Below are positions 23,418 to 30,667 of a DNA stretch of 42,540 bases, one piece after another; positions within the stretch are counted from its first letter, which is position 1; every line of letters starts with the position of its first letter. The DNA is taken from assembly GCA_045657665.1 (NCBI GenBank), contig JAZOTN010000009.1, forward strand, positions 1 through 42,540, read 5' to 3'. The notes under the pieces are model-generated. The model made no database searches. It was not told the DNA's origin and saw only the letters and a program-made list of their open reading frames with translations. The position numbers and the translations under genes are program-made. Source of the stretch: RUG12461 sp045657665 (lineage in GTDB: Bacteria > Bacillota > Clostridia > Lachnospirales > Lachnospiraceae).

Positions 23418-23443
23418 AAAAAGCCCGTATTTTCGGGCTTTTC
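23418..23443 (-). terminator. GCCCG/CGGGC terminator downstream of the tRNA-Gly fragment
   Basis: AAAAGCCCG-tattt-CGGGCTTTT: symmetric and able to work both ways. On the minus strand it follows the tRNA 3' end at the usual distance. Confidence 0.75.
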
Positions 23444-23447
23444 AGAG

Positions 23448-23467
23448 AGCGGGTGATGGGAATCGAA
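23448..23467 (-). other. tRNA-Gly 3'-end fragment (possible attachment site)
   Basis: On the minus strand TTCGATTCCCATCACCCGCT: the T-loop, the 3' half of the T-stem and the 3' acceptor strand of a GCGGGTG-type tRNA-Gly. The rest of the tRNA is missing; the preceding bases do not pair. A 3'-end piece alone is what a tyrosine-recombinase attachment site looks like after integration. Confidence 0.6.
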
Positions 23468-23531
23468 GACGTCTTTGGTTCCGAAAACCCAGTAAATACA
23501 AGGAGAAACGCACATCCGCTCTGGTACGGTA

Positions 23532-24308
23532 CTACATTCGTACTTCTCTTATACTTCCCTGGCTCAGATCCTTAATGATCTCCCCAGCGATCAAAAGACC
23601 TGCCACAGCCGGAACGAAGGCGGTGCTTCCGGGGATATCCCTGCGGTCTGTACATTTATGTTGTGCACCGGGGGGACAAATACAGTTGGATCGGCAGCTT
23701 ATGGACATATCCTCAAAGGGACGGAGTGGCTGTTCATCGGAATAAACTACCTTGAGGCTCTTTACATTTCGCTTTTTTAATTCGCGTCGCATGACTCTTG
23801 CTAGCGGGCAGACTCTGGTATCGTAGATATCTGCAACCTTCAACCTCCCGGCATCCAATTTGTTTCCGGCACCCATGGCGCTGATAATGAGGATATTCTC
23901 CTTTTGTGTTCTGAGAATCAGTTCGATTTTCGCTGTAACTGTGTCAACAGCATCAACGACATAGTCATATTCCCGAAACGGAAATTCATCTGCGTTCTCC
24001 GGTAGAAAAAAACATCTGTGTATGTTGATCTTCGCATCCGGATTGATCTCCAGCATACGGTCTCTCATAACTTCTACCTTAAACTTTCCGACAGTTTTTC
24101 TAGTGGCAATAATCTGCCGGTTCAGATTTGTCAAACAAACCTTATCATCATCAATTAAATCAAATGCCCCGATACCGCTTCGGACCAATGCCTCGCATAC
24201 ATAGCCACCTACGCCGCCAATCCCAAAGACAGCTATTCTTTTGTTATGAAGCCTTTCCATGACTTCCTGTCCTAGAAGGAGTTGTGTCCTTGAAAACTGG
24301 TTCAGCAT
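23532..24308 (-). CDS. tcdA: TcdA/CsdL-type E1-like tRNA threonylcarbamoyladenosine dehydratase
   Basis: A 258-residue E1-like enzyme of the ThiF/MoeB superfamily. It begins LNQFSRTQLLLGQEVMERL, has the nucleotide-binding GIGGVGGYV loop with VRSGIGAFDLIDDDKVCLTNLNRQ, and has the later YSDEQPLRP and GSTAFVPAVAGLLIAGEIIKD of TcdA. The family adenylates t6A37 on tRNA and cyclises it to ct6A. The start at 24308 (MLNQF) matches the family; an ATG seven codons earlier overlaps the preceding stop. Last gene of the sulfur cluster. Confidence 0.92.
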   Translation of the reverse strand: MLNQFSRTQLLLGQEVMERLHNKRIAVFGIGGVGGYVCEALVRSGIGAFDLIDDDKVCLTNLNRQIIATRKTVGKFKVEVMRDRMLEINPDAKINIHRCFFLPENADEFPFREYDYVVDAVDTVTAKIELILRTQKENILIISAMGAGNKLDAGRLKVADIYDTRVCPLARVMRRELKKRNVKSLKVVYSDEQPLRPFEDMSISCRSNCICPPGAQHKCTDRRDIPGSTAFVPAVAGLLIAGEIIKDLSQGSIREVRM

Positions 24309-24328
24309 GTTTAAGTATTCTCCTTGCA

Positions 24329-25042
24329 TCAGTATTCTTCAAGAAAACTGTGCTTTATTCCGTTTTTTTTATACGCGACCACTGTATCAAGGTTCACGTT
24401 TTCAACACTGTTGAATATATTTGACTCTATACACGGATTATCCTTCTTAAGATCAGCAATGAGTTTCTTAATTTCCAGCCTTTTTGATGAGGTAGTGCCG
24501 TCCTCGTGGCAACTGGTACAGGTATCGGTGAAATGGCAGGCACATTGAAGAAAATACAGACCATTATGATCACGCCAAGAGCAGATATCAGCCTCCCTTA
24601 TCAGATACATGGGACGGATAAGTTCCATCCCCTCAAAATTCGTACTGTGAAGTTTAGGCATCATAGTCTGTATCTGGGCTCCATAGAGCATCCCCATCAA
24701 GATGGTTTCGATCACATCGTCATAATGATGTCCCAGTGCGATTTTATTGCACCCGAGTTCTTTTGCCTTACTGTACAGATATCCCCTTCTCATCCTGGCA
24801 CATATATAACACGGGCTCTTTTCTATCGTATCAACAGCATCGAAAATATCGCTTTCAAATATCGTTACCGGTATTCCGAGAGCCTTGGCATTGTTTTCGA
24901 TCAATTCACGGTTTTCACTGTTGTATCCCGGATCCATAACAAGAAAGACAAGCTCAAATCCCACCTTTTTGTGCTTTTGAATCTCCTGAAACATCTTTGC
25001 CATAAGCATCGAGTTTGGAATTTGTGTCTTTTTCAAGTTCAT
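24329..25042 (-). pseudogene. TtcA-like PP-loop ATPase lacking its nucleotide-binding N-terminus
   Basis: The 237-codon frame matches the TtcA-type tRNA thiolase family from SMLMAKMFQEI onward (ELVFLVMDPGYN, CYICARMRRGYLYSKAKELGCNKIALGHHYDDVIET, later CxxC near the end). The family's first 45 or so residues, with the SGGKDS ATP-binding loop, are missing: the codons before SMLMAK come from another frame of the rhodanese gene. Identity resumes exactly at the Ser of SGGKDS. Without the P-loop it should be inactive. A deletion joining the two genes at about 25012 explains it. Confidence 0.85.
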
Positions 25043-25166
25043 CGCGACTTATATGGATCGCTTCGGGAATCATTCCATAAGCCACAAGACCATCATCCCT
25101 TATATCTATCAGTTCATACGAATCCCTCGGCATCATACGAACTTCTTCTACTTTTATCTCTTTCAT
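24954..25166 (-). pseudogene. Rhodanese-like gene truncated by the same deletion
   Basis: Codes for the first 50 or so residues of a rhodanese domain (YELIDIRDDGLVAYGMIPEA, IHISRDELEK), then runs out of frame into the ttcA-like remnant and stops. The catalytic Cys loop is lost. It starts on the ATGA overlap with the B3/B4 gene, so the ancestral operon read B3/B4, rhodanese, ttcA-like, tcdA. Confidence 0.75.
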
Positions 25167-25861
25167 TTCTTTTCTTCTGTAACCGTAATAACTTTCGGGA
25201 TGATGATCTCACCTCTTCCACCGCAGTACCCGGTCGTCTGTTCAACTATCTTCTTTGCAGTTTCATGAAGCAATTCATCAGAGGTTTGATCATTGCCCTG
25301 AACGATATAAAAGATGTTACAGGCTTCTTCAGTGACCTTGGTCTTTTCAACCTGTCTGATCTCAAGGCGGCATAACACTTCATTTGCATCATCGCAGTAC
25401 GAGTATTCATGTGCATTAGAGATTACAGGTTCTGCTTGTCCGATTGGCCAAAACTTTTCTGACCCGTTTGTAAACCTTAGCGTAACATTACCATCTGTTT
25501 TATCCATATCATGAGCGCCAAGAGCAAGCTTACTCTCGATAGATATGATGTTATAGATATCAACCGCCTGATTTATTAACGGCATCCCTTCATGCTTAAC
25601 GAGGAGTTTGATCAGATTTTCGCTGGCAGGGACATTTTTTCTCCGCTTTACACCGCTTTTGTCATGCAGAATATTGAACCCCTCCAGAACAGGATCCGAA
25701 TGCACATCAATGTTTCTGTACTCTTCCAATAATTCCTTAAGTTTTACTTCTCGATATGATCTCCATTCATCACTTACCGCGTGATTATCTATATCATAAA
25801 CTGCGGCAAAGACTATCTTCACCCCGATATCGAGAACCTTATCCTCAACATAAAATTTCAT
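25163..25861 (-). CDS. B3/B4 (PheT-type) domain protein
   Basis: A 232-residue cytoplasmic protein of the stand-alone B3/4-domain family, related to the tRNA-binding or editing domain of the phenylalanyl-tRNA synthetase beta subunit. Typical stretches are VNIISIESKLALGAHDMD-like (here IYNIISIESKLALGAHDMDK), GNVTLRFTNGSEKFWPIGQ and YCDDANEVLCRLEIRQVEKT. The function of stand-alone members is unsettled; amino-acid or aminoacyl-tRNA editing is suggested. It overlaps the preceding C-S lyase gene by 17 bases. Confidence 0.85.
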   Translation of the reverse strand: MKFYVEDKVLDIGVKIVFAAVYDIDNHAVSDEWRSYREVKLKELLEEYRNIDVHSDPVLEGFNILHDKSGVKRRKNVPASENLIKLLVKHEGMPLINQAVDIYNIISIESKLALGAHDMDKTDGNVTLRFTNGSEKFWPIGQAEPVISNAHEYSYCDDANEVLCRLEIRQVEKTKVTEEACNIFYIVQGNDQTSDELLHETAKKIVEQTTGYCGGRGEIIIPKVITVTEEKK

Positions 25862-27044
25862 CAGTCATCACCCTGCAAAGCCGCTCTAAGGCTTCATTCA
25901 AAACACTTCTCGGACAAGCCACATTGATCCTTTGGAATCCTCTGCCCGGCTTTCCAAATATCCATCCCGCATCAAGCCAAAGCTTTGCTTTATAAATAAT
26001 GAGATTATCAAGTTGTTTCCAATCAAGACCGGTATCATTTAGGTCAAGCCATAACAGATATGTTGCCTCAGGTTTTCTTATCTTTGCACCGGGTATCATC
26101 TCATTTATGAACGTGCATGCCACATCTATGTTAACTTCCACATATGCTTTCATGGCATCATACCATTCATCGCCGTGTTCATATACAGCAGTAGCTGCTT
26201 CTATTCCGAATATGTTAGGTTCCTCGTAGCCGGTCGCGTCAAGTTCTTTTCGAAACCTTTGTTTCAGATCTTTGTTGGGAATAAATACATTTGATTGCTG
26301 CAGACCTGCGAGATTAAATGTCTTGCTCGGTGAAGTAGCAGTGACCGTAAACTCCCTAAATGACGGATCGACTTCCTGAAACACGGTATGTTGTCCGCTC
26401 CATACAAAATCCGAATGTATCTCGTCGGAGAAAACTGTAACGCCGTGATCTTTACAGATCGTTCCGATGGTCTTCAGTTCCTGAAAGCTCCAGGACCTCC
26501 CGACCGGATTTTGTGGATTACAGAGTATAAACAGTTTGATACCGTTCTTTACGATCTTGTCTTCAAAATCTACTGGATCCATTATCCATTTTCCGGTCTC
26601 ATCTTCGACAAGATCTGAGCTTATGAATCTTCTCCCGTTCTGTTTGATGATGTTTTCAAACGGATAGTATACCGGTTGCTGTATCAGAATCGGATCGGAC
26701 GGATCTGTAAACGCTCTCACGGCTGTAGATATGGCAAAACAAACTCCCGGAGTCTTTATGTGCCAGTCGCCTTTTACTTCCCAGTTGTGATGTCTTGCCA
26801 TCCATCCACTCACTGCCTCAAAGAAGCCGTCACCGGGCTGTGTATTGCAGTATCCGTAAATATTGTGTTTTACGATCCCTTCAAGAGCATCCTCTACATA
26901 AGAGGACGTTTTAAAATCCATATCTGCAACCCAAAGAGGGAGAATATCCTCAGGATATCCTCTCCTTTCGGCAAAATCATATTTCAGACACTTTGTGTTC
27001 CTTCTGTCGATGATCTTATCAAAATCCAGATTTCTCTCTTTCAT
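25845..27044 (-). CDS. patB: PatB/MalY-type PLP-dependent C-S lyase
   Basis: A 399-residue fold-type I aminotransferase-like enzyme. It carries PLWVADMDF near the N-terminus, CNPQNPVGR, SDEIHSDFV, and the PLP lysine at Lys241 (SPSKTFNLAGLQ). The family cleaves cystathionine or cysteine conjugates to a thiol, pyruvate and ammonia. Next to cysK and a gamma-family enzyme it fits Cys/Met interconversion. It starts 15 bases after the previous gene, with AGGAAG as ribosome binding site. Confidence 0.92.
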   Translation of the reverse strand: MKERNLDFDKIIDRRNTKCLKYDFAERRGYPEDILPLWVADMDFKTSSYVEDALEGIVKHNIYGYCNTQPGDGFFEAVSGWMARHHNWEVKGDWHIKTPGVCFAISTAVRAFTDPSDPILIQQPVYYPFENIIKQNGRRFISSDLVEDETGKWIMDPVDFEDKIVKNGIKLFILCNPQNPVGRSWSFQELKTIGTICKDHGVTVFSDEIHSDFVWSGQHTVFQEVDPSFREFTVTATSPSKTFNLAGLQQSNVFIPNKDLKQRFRKELDATGYEEPNIFGIEAATAVYEHGDEWYDAMKAYVEVNIDVACTFINEMIPGAKIRKPEATYLLWLDLNDTGLDWKQLDNLIIYKAKLWLDAGWIFGKPGRGFQRINVACPRSVLNEALERLCRVMTDEILC

Positions 27045-27059
27045 GGCTTCCTGCCCTTA

Positions 27060-28223
27060 TCATTTTTCTGCCAGCGCAAACAGACGGTCTATCTCGGTGA
27101 TCAGATCGTCCACTCCTTCTATCCCTACCGACAGTCGAAGAAGCCTGTCAGTAATACCGATCTTCATCTTCTGTTCATCCGGGATCTCCGCATGCGTCTG
27201 TGTTATCGGATATGTTATAAGGGTTTCGGTACCTCCGAGACTTTCCGCAAAATAAAACAGCTGTGCATTATCAAGGATCGTCCTTACTGTTTCCGGCGAA
27301 TCGACTTCGAACGTTATCATCGCCCCGAATCCTCTGGCCTGTTTTTTCATCAGCTCATATCCGGGATGATCACTGAAGCCGGGATAGATAACTTTTGATA
27401 CAAGCGGACACTCTCTCAGGTGCCGGGCTATGGTCCCCGCGTTTTTCTCGGCGCGCTCCATTCTGATGGCAAGAGTTCTGATCCCTCTTATCATAAGCCA
27501 TGAATCAAAGGGGGACATTGCATTTCCCAATGTCGTGCAAAGATAACGGAGTTTTTCCTCCAGTCCCTTATCATTTACAACAAGAAATCCACCGATCGTA
27601 TCGTGATGTCCTCCAATGAACTTGGTACCGCTGTGTACGACAACATCCGCTCCCAGATCAAGAGGATTCTGAAAATACGGGGACATGAACGTATTATCAA
27701 CAACAAGCAAAATGCCCCTTTCTTTTGTAACGGAGGCCAGTTTCTCTATGTCCGTAACATGCATCATAGGATTGGTCGGAGTCTCGAGATACATAGCTTT
27801 TGTTTTGTCCGAAATATATGCGGTGCCGTCATCTGTTGAAAGATCAACTCTCGAAAACTGTAAACCACATTTCCTGCAAACACGATCAAATAGCCTTACG
27901 CTACCTCCATACAGATCAGCATCGATTATTACATGATCTCCGGGTTCGAAAAGTTCAAAAAGAGTAGCAATAGCCGACATGCCACTTGAGAATGCAAGAG
28001 CGGCATTTCCATTCTCAAGTCTGGCAAGAATGCTTTCCAGCTGGCTTCTCGTCGGATTACTCTGTCTTGAATAATCATAACCGTTGCTCTCTCCCAACCC
28101 CGGGTGCGAAAACGTCGCTGTCTGATATATCGGGAAACTTATCGCATGGTACTTGTCCTCAACATCCAGATTCATTCCCTGACATTTGGTCTCAAAAGAT
28201 ACGTTCCAACTCTTATCTGACAT
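27060..28223 (-). CDS. Cys/Met metabolism gamma-family PLP enzyme (cystathionine gamma-synthase/lyase or methionine gamma-lyase type)
   Basis: A 387-residue enzyme with the family signature GYDYSRQSNPTRSQLE, SSGMSAIATLFEL, and the PLP lysine at Lys201 (VVHSGTKFIGGHHD), plus GGTETLITYP near the end. By eye I cannot separate gamma-synthase, gamma-lyase and O-acetylhomoserine sulfhydrylase. An open frame continues seven codons upstream to a TTG overlapping the previous stop, but GGAG lies correctly before the ATG at 28223. Confidence 0.9.
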   Translation of the reverse strand: MSDKSWNVSFETKCQGMNLDVEDKYHAISFPIYQTATFSHPGLGESNGYDYSRQSNPTRSQLESILARLENGNAALAFSSGMSAIATLFELFEPGDHVIIDADLYGGSVRLFDRVCRKCGLQFSRVDLSTDDGTAYISDKTKAMYLETPTNPMMHVTDIEKLASVTKERGILLVVDNTFMSPYFQNPLDLGADVVVHSGTKFIGGHHDTIGGFLVVNDKGLEEKLRYLCTTLGNAMSPFDSWLMIRGIRTLAIRMERAEKNAGTIARHLRECPLVSKVIYPGFSDHPGYELMKKQARGFGAMITFEVDSPETVRTILDNAQLFYFAESLGGTETLITYPITQTHAEIPDEQKMKIGITDRLLRLSVGIEGVDDLITEIDRLFALAEK

Positions 28224-28240
28224 TATTTTCTCCGTGTTGT

Positions 28241-29068
28241 TCAATTCATACCAATCAGTTCCGGAATTGTGGCCTCGAAATCAACTCCATACCACGGCTT
28301 TTCGGGATTCTTTATTGTAACATCTATCGTATGGGCAGTATAGTCCGCCGCAATCCGAAGTGCATCTCTCCAATCTTTTCCTTTTTGTATTTCCCCCACA
28401 CAGGTGCTTGAGAAAAGATCCCCTGTACCATGGTACGACGCATCAATCCTTGTGTTCTGATATGTAAAGAACTCCCCGGTCTTTCGTTCATAAGCCATAA
28501 CGCCGGTCTTTCCTTTTTCAAGGGATACCCCTGTAAGCACACTGATCTGAGGACCGAGATCATTCAATTTTAAAAGCATATCCTTTATATAATGGGCATC
28601 GTATTCCTCCCGATATTCCATTCCCGTCATAAATGCCGCTTCCGTTATGTTGGGGACAATGATATCTGCCTCAGCGCACAATGTGGCATTCTTTTGAGCA
28701 TAGTTCATGTCAAAAGCCGGGTATAGCTTCCCATTGTCAGCCATAACCGGATCAACGAAAATAAGTGTTTCTTTACTCCTGAACGTTCTGAATATCTCCT
28801 TAACCTGATCTATCTGCTCCACTGTTCCGAGATAACCGGTATATATAGCATCAAAATGAACATCTTCGCTTTTCCAGTGACTGGCGATCGGTTCAATCTG
28901 ATCCGAAAGATCTTTGCAGGTGAAGTTTTTGAACATAGTGTGTGTTGAAAGCACAGCAGTCGGTAATATTACCGTTTCAACTCCGAGCGCAGAGATCACC
29001 GGAAGCGCAATTGTTAATGAACATTTCCCCAGGCAGGAAATATCCTGTATGGTTAATACTCTCTTCAT
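28241..29068 (-). CDS. pdxY: Pyridoxal/pyridoxamine kinase (PdxK/PdxY type)
   Basis: A 275-residue ribokinase-superfamily kinase that phosphorylates the PLP precursors needed by the three PLP enzymes around it. Seen: VLTIQDISCLGKCSLTIALP at the N-terminus, FVDPVMADNGKLY, and the catalytic-Asp loop YHGTGDLFSS. The start is ATG 29068 (GAGGAG upstream); in-frame codons before it lack a site. Supplying cofactor within a PLP-enzyme operon makes functional sense. Confidence 0.9.
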   Translation of the reverse strand: MKRVLTIQDISCLGKCSLTIALPVISALGVETVILPTAVLSTHTMFKNFTCKDLSDQIEPIASHWKSEDVHFDAIYTGYLGTVEQIDQVKEIFRTFRSKETLIFVDPVMADNGKLYPAFDMNYAQKNATLCAEADIIVPNITEAAFMTGMEYREEYDAHYIKDMLLKLNDLGPQISVLTGVSLEKGKTGVMAYERKTGEFFTYQNTRIDASYHGTGDLFSSTCVGEIQKGKDWRDALRIAADYTAHTIDVTIKNPEKPWYGVDFEATIPELIGMN

Positions 29069-29109
29069 AACATCTTTCTCCTCATCTTTAATCTTCATCA
29101 AAATAAGAG

Positions 29110-29138
29110 GATTCCGGACAATGATGCTGACCGGAATC
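29110..29138 (-). terminator. Hairpin between cysK and pdxY
   Basis: Minus-strand GATTCCGG-13 bases-CCGGAATC, then CTCTTATTTT. An imperfect T-run suggests partial termination, lowering downstream expression. Confidence 0.6.
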
Positions 29139-29148
29139 TCTGCGTTAT

Positions 29149-30081
29149 TTATTCAGCAAATAATGCCGTTGAATAATATCTGTCTCCGCTGTCCGGAAGC
29201 AACGCAACTATCACCTTCCCTTTATTTTCGGGTTTCTTTGCATACTGTATGGCTCCAAAAAGTGCTGCACCTGATGATATACCGACTGAGATACCTTCCT
29301 TCTTTGCAAGGAGTTTGGCCGTTTCAAATGCATCATTATTTGATGCTTTAAAAATCTCATCGTATACATTTGTATTCAGCACATCAGGAACAAAACCCGC
29401 TCCTATCCCCTGTATCTTATGAGCTCCCGGTCTTCCTTCTGATAATACGGGTGAATCCTCCGGTTCAAGTGCGACTATTTTGACATCAGGATTCTGCTCC
29501 TTCAGATATTCGCCTACTCCCGTTACAGTTCCTCCGGTTCCGACTCCCGCTATGAATATGTCTATCTTTCCATCAGTGTCTTTCCATATCTCAGGGCCTG
29601 TAGTTGCTTTGTGTATAGCCGGATTAGCGAGATTTACAAACTGTCCCGGAATAAAGCTGTTTGGAATTTCCTGCTTCAATTCATCAGCCTTGGCTATAGC
29701 CCCCTTCATTCCCTTCGATCCATCGGTAAGGACTATCTCCGCTCCGTAACTCTTTAAGATACTTCTTCTCTCTACACTCATCGTCTCAGGCATCGTAAGT
29801 ATGATTCTATATCCCTTTGCTGCAGCTATCGACGCAAGCCCTATACCCGTGTTTCCACTGGTAGGCTCGATTATAACTGATCCTTCCTTTAGAAGTCCTT
29901 TTTCTTCAGCATCCTCTACCATCGCCTTGGCAATACGATCCTTTACACTTCCGGCCGGATTAAAGTATTCCAATTTAACAAGAACCGTTGCTTCAAGTCC
30001 TAATTCCTTTTCAATATTTGTTACTTCCACGAGAGGTGTATTTCCTACGAGTCCAAGTGTTCCCTTGTAAATATTTGCCAT
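29149..30081 (-). CDS. cysK: Cysteine synthase A (O-acetylserine sulfhydrylase)
   Basis: A 310-residue PLP enzyme condensing O-acetylserine with sulfide to give cysteine. Motifs: GNTPLVEV, PLP lysine at Lys47 (NPAGSVKDR), PTSGNTGIGLA, and the glycine-rich phosphate loop GVGTGGTVTGVG. Full length and intact. AGGAGG precedes the ATG. It is the first structural gene after the leader-peptide attenuator. Confidence 0.96.
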   Translation of the reverse strand: MANIYKGTLGLVGNTPLVEVTNIEKELGLEATVLVKLEYFNPAGSVKDRIAKAMVEDAEEKGLLKEGSVIIEPTSGNTGIGLASIAAAKGYRIILTMPETMSVERRSILKSYGAEIVLTDGSKGMKGAIAKADELKQEIPNSFIPGQFVNLANPAIHKATTGPEIWKDTDGKIDIFIAGVGTGGTVTGVGEYLKEQNPDVKIVALEPEDSPVLSEGRPGAHKIQGIGAGFVPDVLNTNVYDEIFKASNNDAFETAKLLAKKEGISVGISSGAALFGAIQYAKKPENKGKVIVALLPDSGDRYYSTALFAE

Positions 30082-30149
30082 GATGTATTTCCTCCTTTAT
30101 TCATAAACGCATATTATCTTACTTGTTAATTCGAGTTTTTTAGTGCAAT

Positions 30150-30181
30150 AAAAAACCCGGGACAGTACATAAACTCCCGGG
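30150..30181 (-). terminator. Attenuator terminator upstream of cysK
   Basis: Minus-strand CCCGGGA-12 bases-TCCCGGG followed by TTTTTT. Its 5' arm is also complementary, over 12 bases, to a segment inside the upstream leader ORF. Confidence 0.85.
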
Positions 30182-30296
30182 CAAATGGCATTCGATCTCT
30201 TGGTCTGTTAAGCTCGAATATTATTGAGGCGTATCAGATCGTAACTGACCGCATCGGCCATAAAACCTGCCCGGGAGTTTTGACATCGGCAAAACT
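30172..30296 (-). promoter_or_regulatory. Competing-hairpin attenuator (segments 1 to 3) of the cys cluster
   Basis: On the minus strand, segment 1 AGTTTTG (30290-30296) pairs with the start of segment 2, CAAAACT (30276-30282). The rest of segment 2 (AACTCCCGGGCA, to about 30269) pairs perfectly with segment 3 (TGCCCGGGAGTT, 30172-30183), which is also the 5' arm of the terminator. A ribosome stalled on the first Cys codon would cover segment 1 and leave the pairing part of segment 2 free, favouring read-through. The logic is inferred from sequence. Confidence 0.65.
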
Positions 30297-30333
30297 TTGC
30301 GTTATCAGAATTGTAATACATTGTCCTGATCAT
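30208..30333 (-). CDS. Cysteine-codon leader peptide of the cys cluster
   Basis: A 41-residue ORF with an excellent GAAAGGAGG ribosome binding site. It contains Phe-Cys-Arg-Cys (Cys15, Cys17) exactly where attenuator segment 1 lies, and ends 24 bases before the terminator arm. Short, positively charged and without a recognised domain, it fits a leader peptide sensing charged tRNA-Cys. Confidence 0.7.
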   Translation of the reverse strand: MIRTMYYNSDNAKFCRCQNSRAGFMADAVSYDLIRLNNIRA

Positions 30334-30422
30334 CTTCTACGCCTCCTTTCAAAGAAGTTATGCGCATTATATCGTTAGTTACCTACTATGTCAATAGGTA
30401 TATCGCTGCCCGCAAGGACTGT

Positions 30423-30465
30423 CTTTTTTGCAGAAAAAGAGCCCTCCCGTAGGAAGACTCTTGAT
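30423..30465 (-). terminator. Second copy of the 43-base terminator
   Basis: Identical to 8104-8146. Ends the sensor kinase / solute-binding protein transcript. Confidence 0.8.
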
Positions 30466-30535
30466 AGCCTTTCCACCCATTGCCCTGTCTCTCGCGATAA
30501 ATCGATTCGACAAAAAGGAGGAGCAGCCGTCATCT

Positions 30536-30559
30536 TTATACCCCTTTTATACCCCTTTT
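30536..30559. repeat. TTTATACCCC double repeat
   Basis: TTTATACCCCTTTTATACCCC, nearly the same as at 23387-23406. The two copies bracket the sulfur cluster. Confidence 0.5.
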
Positions 30560-30576
30560 CGACGTTTTACATTCTC

Positions 30577-30663
30577 CTATGCCAACGCTTTCTTCTTCAA
30601 CTCTAATCTTCTGTTTCTTTCGACAACAGCCTTCATCATAGCCTCGTACATGTTTTCATTCAC
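30577..30663 (-). CDS. Small 28-residue ORF after the solute-binding protein gene
   Basis: A GTG-started ORF, helical and basic (MNENMYEAMMKAVVERNRRL, ending KKKALA). The ribosome binding site GGAGG overlaps the stop region of the upstream gene, so it could be coupled to it. No family recognised; the small size leaves it uncertain. Confidence 0.4.
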   Translation of the reverse strand: MNENMYEAMMKAVVERNRRLELKKKALA

Positions 30664-30667
30664 GGTT

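Noticed and set aside
23448..23467. Functional tRNA-Gly gene
   Set aside because: Only the T-loop, one T-stem strand and the 3' acceptor strand are present; no anticodon arm or 5' half upstream.
26676..27398. 240-codon plus-strand frame across patB and the gamma-family gene
   Set aside because: It runs antisense over two clear PLP enzymes and their junction.
30120..30360. T-box or SAM riboswitch upstream of cysK
   Set aside because: No T-box sequence (such as the TGGNACCGCG antiterminator) and no S-box kink-turn pattern is visible; the leader ORF with alternative stems explains the region better.
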